DNA of 12,169 nt, taken from positions 1 to 12,169 of the forward strand of contig JAZHSQ010000055.1 of NCBI GenBank assembly GCA_036454645.1. Reading direction: 5' to 3'. Shown here piece after piece: positions 1-7,083 of this stretch (position 1 is its first letter; each line of letters opens with the position of its first letter). Source of the DNA: Olsenella_K sp036454645. Its GTDB lineage: Bacteria > Actinomycetota > Coriobacteriia > Coriobacteriales > Atopobiaceae. The notes beneath the pieces were generated by a model, which ran no database searches, was not told the origin of the DNA, and was given only the letters and a program-made list of their open reading frames with translations. A program made the translations under genes and the position numbers.

Positions 1-1743
1 CTCCTTGGGCGCCCCTCCGTCGGAGCCGCCCTTGGGGGCTCCGCCGCTGGCGGGGCCGTTGCCGCCCGGGCTGCCGCTGCCGCCCTCGCCGCCCTGGGCG
101 CCGCCGCGCCCGCGCCCGCGGCCGCCGCTGTGGCGACGGCGGCGTGCCGGCCTCTCGGGGTCGCCGGCCGGGCCCTGCTCGGCGCGCTGGGCGCCCTGCT
201 GGCCCCTGGGCTGCTGCCGGCCACCCTGGCCCTGGCCGGCCTGGCCGCCCCTGTCGCCCGGGCGGCGCAGGTGGCGCGGCTGCTGGCCGCCCTCGGCGCC
301 CTGCCTGCCCTGGCCCTGGCCCTGGGGCTGGCCCTGACCCTGGCCCTGGCGGCGCCTGGTGCGCGCGCCCTGCTCGCCCGCGGCGCCCTGGGGCTGGCCC
401 TGGGCCTGCGGGGCGTCGCCGGGGCGGTGGTGGCGCCGGCGCATGCCGCCGCCGCGGGGACGTCCGCCCTCGGCCTGCGCGCCCTTCTCGGGCCGCTCGC
501 CCTGGCCGGCCTGGCCCTGCTGGGCCTTGCCCTGCCTGCCGCCCTGCTGGGGCGCCTCCTCGCCGGCGGCCCCGGCGGCCTTGCGGTGGTGACGCCTCGT
601 GCGCGTCTGGGAGGCGTCGGACGCCTGGCGCTGCGCGTCCTCCTCGCCCCCCTGCTCGCCGCGGCGACGGCGCGCCCTGCGCTGCTCGCCCTCCTGGCGA
701 CCCTCGTCGCCACCGCCGGAGCGCTTGCGGCCGCCGCGACGCGAGCGCTTGGGCTCCACGAAGATGTCGCTCTCGTCGAAGGCGTCCTCGGGCGGGGTGA
801 CGCCGTGCTTGCGGTCGAGCTCGGCCAGGGCCATCTGCACGTCGGGCGAGTTGAGCTTGTCGAGGGAGGAGCGCAGCACCGTGTCCGGGCGGCAGGCGCA
901 GCCGAGCTCCTCGGACTTCCTCTTGGCCGCCTCGGAGGGGACCATCTCGGCGAGCGGGATCCTGACCTGCTTGCCGTTCTCTATGCGCAGGCAGATCTCC
1001 TCCTTGGGGGTGTCGTACTCGACGATCTTGGCCTTGCCGAGCGGCGTGTCGATGACGGCGTTGCGCTTGGGCGCGCGGCCCTTGAAGTCGCGGTAGGCCT
1101 CGAACTCGTAGCGCAGGCAGCACATGAGCCTGCCGCAGGCGCCCGAGATCTTGTTGGAGTTGAGCGGGAGGTCCTGCTCCTTGGCCATGCGGATCGAGAC
1201 CGGCTCGAACTGCAGGCCGAACCTGCGGCAGCACAGCTCCTGGCCGCAGTGGCCGTAGCCGCCGACGATGGCCGCCTCCTCGCGCACGCCGATCTGGCGC
1301 ATGTCGATGCGCTGGCGCAGCGCGTGCGAGAGGTCGCGCACGAGCTGGCGGAAGTCCACGCGGTCCTCAGCGGCGAAGTAGCACACGGCCTTCTCGCCGC
1401 CGAAGAGGTACTCCACGCCCACGGGCTTCATCTCGAGCCCGCTCTGCTTCACGAGGTCGCGGAAGACGGGCATGGCGCGCTCGCCCTTCTCCGCCAGGGT
1501 CTCGGCGAGGGCGAGGTCGGAGTCCGTGGCGACGCGCAGGACGCTCGCCAGGCGGGAGTGGCCGACGGCGTCGCCCAGCTCCGCCTGGGAGACCTCGAAG
1601 GGGTCGGCCGTGGCGAGGCCGATCTCCGTGCCGCGCTCGGTCGAGCAGATCACGTGGTCGCCGCCGACCGCGCCCGACCCCTTGGGGTCGAACCACAGGT
1701 CGCGGGCGGAATATCTGAACTTCACCGGGATGATGGTGGGCAT
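1..1743 (-). CDS. ricT: RicT/YaaT-like PSP1-domain protein with long Gly/Gln/Arg-rich tail (3' end outside window)
   Basis: The frame is open from an ATG at 1743 to base 1: 581 codons and no stop, so the C-terminus lies outside the window. It begins MPTIIPVKFRYSARDLWFDP. The PSP1 region covers roughly residues 60-150. Two cysteine motifs typical of YaaT/RicT follow: CGQELCC at 166-172 and CGRLMCC at 203-209. In B. subtilis, RicT pairs with RicA (YmcA) and RicF (YlbF), carries [4Fe-4S] clusters through equivalent cysteines, and directs RNase Y-dependent mRNA maturation; the same role here is inferred. The conserved core ends near residue 330 and matches the usual family length of about 275-300. 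After it comes a basic low-complexity tail (about 335 to at least 581) rich in Gly, Gln, Arg and Ala. An AAGGAGG ribosome site lies 7 bases before the ATG, inside the end of holB, so the two genes overlap by 22 bases and are probably translationally coupled. The ricA and ricF partners are not in the window. Confidence 0.88.
   Translation of the reverse strand, partial: MPTIIPVKFRYSARDLWFDPKGSGAVGGDHVICSTERGTEIGLATADPFEVSQAELGDAVGHSRLASVLRVATDSDLALAETLAEKGERAMPVFRDLVKQSGLEMKPVGVEYLFGGEKAVCYFAAEDRVDFRQLVRDLSHALRQRIDMRQIGVREEAAIVGGYGHCGQELCCRRFGLQFEPVSIRMAKEQDLPLNSNKISGACGRLMCCLRYEFEAYRDFKGRAPKRNAVIDTPLGKAKIVEYDTPKEEICLRIENGKQVRIPLAEMVPSEAAKRKSEELGCACRPDTVLRSSLDKLNSPDVQMALAELDRKHGVTPPEDAFDESDIFVEPKRSRRGGRKRSGGGDEGRQEGEQRRARRRRGEQGGEEDAQRQASDASQTRTRRHHRKAAGAAGEEAPQQGGRQGKAQQGQAGQGERPEKGAQAEGGRPRGGGMRRRHHRPGDAPQAQGQPQGAAGEQGARTRRRQGQGQGQPQGQGQGRQGAEGGQQPRHLRRPGDRGGQAGQGQGGRQQPRGQQGAQRAEQGPAGDPERPARRRRHSGGRGRGRGGAQGGEGGSGSPGGNGPASGGAPKGGSDGGAPKE
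301..352. repeat. GGCCCT/AGGGCC hexanucleotide-like short repeats inside the ricT tail
   Basis: This stretch is made of near-tandem copies of CTGGCC/CTGGCCCTG. On the coding (minus) strand it gives alternating Gln-Gly pairs with an occasional Pro. Looser copies of the same unit recur from about 180 to 560. Repeats of this kind are prone to length change by slippage, so the tail length may differ between strains. Confidence 0.6.
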
Positions 1744-2876
1744 GTGAGTGCCTCCTTGACACAGAGGAGCATGACCTCGAAGGCCAGCTGGGGAGAGACG
1801 TTGTGCGCGAGGTCGTCCGCGGCGCGCCGGACGGCGTCTATGGCCGCGAGGGCGCCACGGGTGTCCGTGAGCGCCGCGATGCGGTCGACCACGTCCGCCA
1901 CGTCGGCGTTGACGGGCTCCCTGGCCGCGTCCTCGCAGCGCATGAGGACGTCGCGCAGGAGGGAGTCGGCCGCCGCCAGAGCCTCCATCATACCCGAACG
2001 CTCCCGGGCGGTGAGCTCGCGCTTGTTGGCGTCCTCTATCTCCTTGAGGGCCTTGGCCGAGAGGAAGTCCGCGCTCTCCTTGGCGCCCTCGGACTGCTGC
2101 CTGCGGTAGTCGTCGAGCGGCGAGCGCACGGCGGCCACGATGTCGCGCGCCGAGCAGAGCACGTCCCACGAGTCGTCGCGGGCGAGCTCCCCCAGGGTGC
2201 CCACCACGAGGCGCCGCACCTTGCGGCGGCCCGGCGAGGCGAGGAACTCCTCCGCCCGCTCGGGCGTTCCGGTGACGGAGAGCGCGACGGCGACCTCCGG
2301 GCCGGCGAGGCCCGTCGCCTCCGCGACGGCTGCCTCGGCCGTGCGCGGGGGCACCGGGCGGAAGGGCACCTGCTGGCAGCGCGAGGCGACCGTGGGGAGC
2401 ACCTGCTCGGCGCTGCGCGCCAGGAGCACGAAGACGACCCCCTCGGCCGGCTCCTCGATGGTCTTGAGCAGGGCGTTCGCGGCGGCCCCGCGCAGGAGGC
2501 CCGCGTCCTCGAGGACGTAGACCTTGGCCCTCGCGCGCACGGGGGCGAGCGGGACGTCGGCGATGAGGTCGCGGACCTGCGAGACGAGGTATCCCGTCAC
2601 GCTCGCGGGCGCGACCAGGTGCACGTCAGGGTGGGTGCGGTGGCGCACGCGGATGCACTCGTCGCAGGTCGCGTCGCCGCCGTTGGGGCAGACGAGGAGC
2701 TGCGCCAGGGCGAGGGCCGCCTCGAGCATGCCGGAGCCGGGCGCGCCGCAGAACAGGTAGGCGTGGCTGAGCCGCCCCTCCATCCAGGCGGCGGCGAGGA
2801 AGTCGCGCACCCGCGGCTGGATGTCGAGGACCCGGAGCGCGGGCGGCACGTGCGGGACCTTGGAGGGGGCTGCCAT
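1722..2876 (-). CDS. holB: DNA polymerase III delta-prime subunit (clamp loader)
   Basis: A 384-residue AAA+ protein of the clamp-loader type. The P-loop region is degenerate, GAPGSGM at residues 44-50, with Met where ATP-binding subunits have Lys. That fits delta-prime, a stator that does not use ATP, rather than tau/gamma (DnaX). Other family marks are VYVLEDAGLL (119-128, Walker-B-like), LLKTIEEP (136-143) and the SRC motif (165-167) with the arginine that reaches the neighbouring subunit. The C-terminal part (about 300-384) looks like the helical collar domain. The zinc module has only three of the usual four cysteines: C63, C71 and C74; the fourth position is V77, with H79 and H82 nearby. 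The ATG start lies 4 bases after the tmk stop, preceded by a G-run that can act as ribosome site. The end overlaps the ricT start. The protein would load the beta clamp at the replication fork. Confidence 0.93.
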   Translation of the reverse strand: MAAPSKVPHVPPALRVLDIQPRVRDFLAAAWMEGRLSHAYLFCGAPGSGMLEAALALAQLLVCPNGGDATCDECIRVRHRTHPDVHLVAPASVTGYLVSQVRDLIADVPLAPVRARAKVYVLEDAGLLRGAAANALLKTIEEPAEGVVFVLLARSAEQVLPTVASRCQQVPFRPVPPRTAEAAVAEATGLAGPEVAVALSVTGTPERAEEFLASPGRRKVRRLVVGTLGELARDDSWDVLCSARDIVAAVRSPLDDYRRQQSEGAKESADFLSAKALKEIEDANKRELTARERSGMMEALAAADSLLRDVLMRCEDAAREPVNADVADVVDRIAALTDTRGALAAIDAVRRAADDLAHNVSPQLAFEVMLLCVKEALTCPPSSR

Positions 2877-2880
2877 CCGC

Positions 2881-3537
2881 TCACCCCCCCAGCCCGGGCA
2901 GGAGGTCGGCGAGGCACGCGACGAGGCGCCCCGTGACCTCGGAGACCGTGCCGGCGGCGTCTATGACGCGCACGCGGCCGGGCTCCTCGCGGGCGAGGTC
3001 GAGGTAGGCGGCGCGCACGCGCTCCTGGAGCGCGAGGCCCGAGCGCTCGAGGCGGTCGGCGCCGGACCTGGTGGCGCGCGCGAGGGCGCTGGCGGGGTCG
3101 ATGTCGAAGACGACGGTGCGGTCGGGCAGGACGCCGCAGCTCCCGAGCTCGTTCGCGCGCCTGACGAGCCCGGCGTCGAGGCCGCGGCCCGCCGCCTGGT
3201 AGGCGAAGGTCGAGTCGAGGAAGCGGTCGCAGACCACGACGCGGCCGGCGGCGAGCGCGGGCTCGACCACCTGGCGCACGAGCTGGGCGCGCGACGCCTC
3301 GTAGAGGAGCAGCTCGCACTCGTCGCACATCTCGGCGTTGGCCGGGTCGAGCACGAGCGCGCGGACCTTCTCCGATATGGCCGTGCCGCCGGGCTCGCGC
3401 AGGGACACGACGTCGGCGCCGCCCTGGGCGAGAAGGTCACGCAGGATGGCGGCCTGCGTCGACTTGCCGGAGCCGTCGACGCCTTCGAGGGAGACGAAGG
3501 CGCCGCGGGCGGTCCCGGCTGTCTGGTGCCTGTCCAT
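2881..3537 (-). CDS. tmk: Thymidylate kinase (dTMP kinase)
   Basis: 218 residues, the normal length for the family. It phosphorylates dTMP to dTDP with ATP, the last dedicated step toward dTTP, in the cytoplasm. Visible motifs are the P-loop GVDGSGKST (19-27), REPGGT (47-52), the CDRF/DR motif with D104-R105, a following FAYQ stretch, and an Arg-containing LID (about 156-165). A Gly follows the P-loop Asp where the yeast/human type has Arg, and arginines sit in the LID, so this is the bacterial (type II) arrangement. The ATG at 3537 is chosen because the P-loop then starts at residue 19; a longer reading of this frame simply runs back through topA in the wrong frame. A GGGGGA ribosome site lies close to the ATG. 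It sits 11 bases after topA and 4 bases before holB. Confidence 0.96.
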   Translation of the reverse strand: MDRHQTAGTARGAFVSLEGVDGSGKSTQAAILRDLLAQGGADVVSLREPGGTAISEKVRALVLDPANAEMCDECELLLYEASRAQLVRQVVEPALAAGRVVVCDRFLDSTFAYQAAGRGLDAGLVRRANELGSCGVLPDRTVVFDIDPASALARATRSGADRLERSGLALQERVRAAYLDLAREEPGRVRVIDAAGTVSEVTGRLVACLADLLPGLGG

Positions 3538-3548
3538 GCTCCCCCGTC

Positions 3549-6236
3549 CTAGGACTTCCTGGCGGCCGGGGCGGCGCCCGTGGCCGGCTTGGCCTTCGAG
3601 GAGGAGCGCGCGGCAGACCTGGCCCTGGCCGAGGTCTTGCTCGCGGACGACTTGCCCGCGCCGGACTTCGCCTTGGTCGACCTGGACCTGCTGGCGGAGG
3701 CCTTGGTCGCAGCGGACTTGCCCGCGGACCTGCCGGACGCCTTCGAGCCGCCGGCGGACGCCTTGGTCGCCGACGCCCTGCCGGCGCCGCGCGCGCCGCG
3801 GGCGGCCTTGGCCTTCTCCTTGGAGGGGCAGTCCATGTTGACGCAGATGCGCCACGGGCCGCGCTGGGTCACGACCTCCACCATGGGGGCGCCGCACTCC
3901 GGGCAGGTCTCGCCCAGGGCGTGCAGCTCGCCGCGCTGAGGGAGCGGGTAGCTCGTGCCGCACTCGTCGTAGTTCTCGCAGCGGATGAAGCGCTTGCCCG
4001 TCCGCTCGCTCTTGTGGGCTATGAGCTTGGCCTCCTTGCCCTTGGCGGCGCAGGCGGCGCAGGTCCCCACGACCACGTCGGGCTCGTAGTTGGTCTCGCA
4101 GGCCGGGTTGACGCAGATCTCGTACGGGCGCTGGCGGAAGGGCGTCACCTTGACGCGCGGGGCGCCGCAGGTCGGGCAGGGGTCCGGCAGGGGCTCGATG
4201 CGCCCCTTGGGGACGGGGTAGGTCACGTCGCAGTCCGGCCAGCCCATGCAGCCGATGAAGCTCGAGTGGTTCTTGGCCGAGGTCTTCATGACCAGGTCCT
4301 TGCCGCACTTGGGGCACACGCCGACCTTGGCGTCGGCGGTCACGGCGTCGGCGATCTCCTCGCCGAGGTCGTCCTTGTGCTCGATGAGGTTGTCGATCAG
4401 CCCCGCGAGGATGGCGCGGGAGCGCTCGACGACCTCGTCCTGGGTGTCCTTCCCCTCGGCGACCTTGTTCATGTCCTCCTCGAGCTCCGCCGTCATGCCC
4501 GGGGTGGTGATGGGCGGGGCGAACTCGTGCAGGGCGGAGATGACCGCGATGCCGAGCTGGGAGGGCTCGACCGGGTCGCCCTTGAGGTACTTGACGTCGT
4601 AGAGGCGCTGGATGATGTTGGCGCGCGTGGACTTGGTGCCGAGACCCTGGCGCTCCATCTCCTGGATGAGCCTGCCCTGGCTGTAGCGCGCGGGCGGCTC
4701 GGTCTGCTTGGCGTCGAGGGCCATGTCCACCACGTCGCAGACGTCGCCCTCCTTGAGGGCGGGGAGCTGGTCGTCCTTCTTGAGGCCGAAGGGGTAGATG
4801 GCGCGGAAGCCCGGCTTGGTGAGCACGCTGCCCGTCGTCTGGAAGGGCTCGCCCGCCACGTCGAAGGAGAGCTTGGTCGCCTCGGAGGTGGAGGGGCCCA
4901 TGAGCGTCGCCAGGAAGCGGCGCGCGATCAGGTTGTAGAGCTTCCACTCGGCCGGCTGCAGGTCGTGGGGGTCGGCCGACGCCGTGGGGTAGATGGGCGG
5001 GTGGTCGGTCGTCTCCTGCTTGCCGCGGGTGGCCACGATCCTCTCCTGCCCCAGGATCTCGCCGCAGACCCTTGCGTACTGCGGCACGTGGGAGAGGGTC
5101 CTCACGCACTCCCTCAGGTCGAGCGAGCGCGGGTAGACCGTGTTGTCCACGCGGGGGTAGGACGTGAGGCCCTTCATGTAGAGCGACTCCGCGAGGCGCA
5201 TGGTGCGCGCGGGCGAGAGGCCCTCGGAGGAGGCGGCGGCCTGCAGGGAGGTGGTGTTGAAGGGCGCGGGAGGGCGCTGGGTGCGGGCCTTCTTGGTGAC
5301 CTCGGTCACCGTCGCCTTGCTGGCGCCCTGGACGTGCGAGAAGGCCGCGTCCGCCTCGGCCTTGTCCTTGAAGCGCGCCGTCGCGTGGGTGCAGCGGAAG
5401 GGCTCGGAGCCGTCGTGGGAGAGGTGGCCGGAGATGACCCAGTAGTCCTCCGGGACGAAGCGCTCGCGCTCGAGCTCCTTCTCCACCACGAGGGCGAGCG
5501 TGGGCGTCTGGACGCGGCCGGCGGAGCGCACGTTGCCGAAGCCGCCCTGGCGGGCGAGCGTGAGGTAGCGCGTGAGCACGGCGCCCCAGACGAGGTCGAT
5601 GTACTGGCGGCTCTCGCCGGCGTCGGCCAGGTCCTGGTCGAGGTCGACGAGGTTGGCGAAGGCGTGGTCGACCTCCGCCTTGGTGAAGGCGGAGTAGCGG
5701 GCGCGCGAGACGGGCGTGTCGGGCGCGACCTGGCGGATCTGGTTCAGGGCGTCCGAGCCGATCAGCTCGCCCTCGCGGTCGAAGTCCGTGCCGATCACGA
5801 TGCTGTCGGCCTTCTTGGCGAGGTTCTTGAGCGCGCGGATGATGCCCTTCTCCGCCGGCCTCTTCTCGATGGGCGCCCAGACCAGGTACGGCAGGCTCGG
5901 GACCTTCCAGCCCTTGATGTCCACGCCGTCGGCGAGGAAGGGCTTGCGCTTGGTCGGGAAGGGCGGGCGCGCGAGGCCGTCGGGTACGTCGGCGGGCATG
6001 ACCTCGCCCTCGTCCGAGACGGCGTACCAGCCCTGGCCCTCGTCGAACTTGAGCTCGGTCGGGAAGTCCGGCGCGAGGATGTGGCCGCGCAGGCCGATGG
6101 TGACCCACTCCTCGCCGTCCACCTGGAAGCGGTAGACCGGCGTGTCGTAGACCTTGTCCGCCTTGGGCCGCCCCGTGCCGAGCAGGCGCGCTATCTGCTG
6201 GGCGGCGTCGTTCTTCTCCGTGACAACGAGCTTCAA
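3549..6236 (-). CDS. topA: Type IA DNA topoisomerase I with four C-terminal zinc ribbons
   Basis: 895 residues. It relaxes negative supercoils by passing DNA through a transient 5'-phosphotyrosyl single-strand break. The Toprim domain shows E7 and D151-x-D153-x-E155 in TDFDREGE. The catalytic Tyr is Y360 in LTSYPRVDNTVYP, and SAGRVQTPTLAL lies at 238-249. Four C4 zinc ribbons follow: C641/C644/C663/C669, C687/C690/C708/C713, C726/C729/C753/C759 and C778/C781/C798/C803. The last ~88 residues (about 808-895) are a Lys/Ala/Ser tail that probably binds DNA. The start (MKLVVTEKNDAAQQIA) and the YPRVDNTVYP active site look more like archaeal TopA than the MxLVIVESPAKA and YMRTDS forms of typical bacterial TopA. 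The start codon is TTG at 6236, chosen because it gives the family N-terminus; the next in-frame Met is residue 80, which would remove the Toprim glutamate. It begins 13 bases after tatC. Confidence 0.95.
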   Translation of the reverse strand: MKLVVTEKNDAAQQIARLLGTGRPKADKVYDTPVYRFQVDGEEWVTIGLRGHILAPDFPTELKFDEGQGWYAVSDEGEVMPADVPDGLARPPFPTKRKPFLADGVDIKGWKVPSLPYLVWAPIEKRPAEKGIIRALKNLAKKADSIVIGTDFDREGELIGSDALNQIRQVAPDTPVSRARYSAFTKAEVDHAFANLVDLDQDLADAGESRQYIDLVWGAVLTRYLTLARQGGFGNVRSAGRVQTPTLALVVEKELERERFVPEDYWVISGHLSHDGSEPFRCTHATARFKDKAEADAAFSHVQGASKATVTEVTKKARTQRPPAPFNTTSLQAAASSEGLSPARTMRLAESLYMKGLTSYPRVDNTVYPRSLDLRECVRTLSHVPQYARVCGEILGQERIVATRGKQETTDHPPIYPTASADPHDLQPAEWKLYNLIARRFLATLMGPSTSEATKLSFDVAGEPFQTTGSVLTKPGFRAIYPFGLKKDDQLPALKEGDVCDVVDMALDAKQTEPPARYSQGRLIQEMERQGLGTKSTRANIIQRLYDVKYLKGDPVEPSQLGIAVISALHEFAPPITTPGMTAELEEDMNKVAEGKDTQDEVVERSRAILAGLIDNLIEHKDDLGEEIADAVTADAKVGVCPKCGKDLVMKTSAKNHSSFIGCMGWPDCDVTYPVPKGRIEPLPDPCPTCGAPRVKVTPFRQRPYEICVNPACETNYEPDVVVGTCAACAAKGKEAKLIAHKSERTGKRFIRCENYDECGTSYPLPQRGELHALGETCPECGAPMVEVVTQRGPWRICVNMDCPSKEKAKAARGARGAGRASATKASAGGSKASGRSAGKSAATKASASRSRSTKAKSGAGKSSASKTSARARSAARSSSKAKPATGAAPAARKS

Positions 6237-6249
6237 ACCCCAGAACCCC

Positions 6250-7068
6250 CTACTCGGAATCCGACTCCGCCTCGTGCTCCGCGTACTCCTCGCGGCTCCA
6301 CTTGAGGGCCTCCTTGCCGTCCCTCTGGGTGATCACGTAGCGGGCGACGGCGAGGGAGACCTCGTAGAGGGCGAGAAGGACCACGTACATCAGGATCATC
6401 GTGATGGGCGAGGCGTCGGGCGTGACGATGGCGCACACGACCATGAGGCCCACGTAGATGTAGCGCCACTGGCTGCGGAAGACGCTGTAGGGCACGATGT
6501 GCAGGATCGACAGGTAGAAGATGATGAGCGGCAGCTGGAAGGCGAAGCCGAAGCCGATCTCGAGCAGCATCATGATGTTGAGGTAGTCGTCCGCGTTGGG
6601 GACGATCTGGGCGAACTCGAGCGACTGGTCGATCAGCCAGCCGAAGGCGGCCTGCTGGATCACGACGTAGCAGAAGATCATGCCGAGGAAGAACAGGGCG
6701 ACCATGGCCGCGACCGTGGGCACGACCCACTTGCGCTCGCGCTCGTTGAGCGCCGGCAGGAAGAAGGCCATTATCTCCCAGATGATGATCGGGGTACAGA
6801 TGATCACGCCCCAGAACATGGCCACCTTGAAGCGAATCGTGAAGCCGTCGAGGACGCCCAGGATCGTGAGGTTGGTGCCGTCGAGCGAGCTGCGGATGGG
6901 GTCGATCATGAAGGCGATGAGCGTCGGCGTGGCGAAGTAGACCACGAGGGCCGTCACCACGACCGAGACCACCACGATGGTCAGGCGGCGCCTGAGCTCC
7001 TGGAGGTGGTCCATCAGGGGCATGCGTGCGGGGCCGATCGGGCCCATGTTCTTGTTGTCCTTAGGCAT
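6250..7068 (-). CDS. tatC: Sec-independent protein translocase subunit TatC
   Basis: 272 residues with six hydrophobic membrane segments at about 30-47, 80-100, 116-136, 165-189, 203-216 and 222-242. TatC is the receptor for twin-arginine signal peptides in the cytoplasmic membrane and, with TatA-type subunits, exports folded proteins. Conserved sites visible are HLQELRRRL (21-29) before TM1, FLPALNERE with E109, E170 in LLEIGFGFAFQLP, and TPD (216-218). The C-terminal ~25 residues are charged and acidic. The start is uncertain. The ATG at 7068 has no purine-rich ribosome site. An internal ATG at 7047 (residue 8) is preceded by AAGGA at 10 bases and would give a 265-residue protein that keeps every motif. 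The gene lies 15 bases after tatA, so coupling to its translation is possible. Confidence 0.96.
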   Translation of the reverse strand: MPKDNKNMGPIGPARMPLMDHLQELRRRLTIVVVSVVVTALVVYFATPTLIAFMIDPIRSSLDGTNLTILGVLDGFTIRFKVAMFWGVIICTPIIIWEIMAFFLPALNERERKWVVPTVAAMVALFFLGMIFCYVVIQQAAFGWLIDQSLEFAQIVPNADDYLNIMMLLEIGFGFAFQLPLIIFYLSILHIVPYSVFRSQWRYIYVGLMVVCAIVTPDASPITMILMYVVLLALYEVSLAVARYVITQRDGKEALKWSREEYAEHEAESDSE

Positions 7069-7083
7069 ACGTGTGAGGGAGGC

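Noticed and set aside
1367..1762. 131-codon Arg/His-rich frame on the minus strand
   Set aside because: It is an out-of-frame reading of ricT. The true frame carries the PSP1 region and cysteine motifs, but runs off the window edge.
130..2109. 659-codon open frame on the plus strand rich in Leu/Ala
   Set aside because: It is antisense to ricT and holB, whose conserved motifs are clear. The Leu/Ala/Gly composition is the mirror of the Gln/Gly/Arg tail codons, a normal by-product of GC-rich genes.
2881..6108. 1075-codon minus-strand frame suggesting a fusion ahead of thymidylate kinase
   Set aside because: The first ~850 codons are topA read in the wrong frame, rich in Arg/Pro/Gly. Only the part from the ATG at 3537 is real (tmk).
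3921..6305. 794-codon open frame on the plus strand
   Set aside because: It is fully antisense to topA, with its catalytic Tyr, Toprim residues and zinc ribbons. The composition (Glu/Val/Leu/Gly/Arg) shows no domain and there is no ribosome site.
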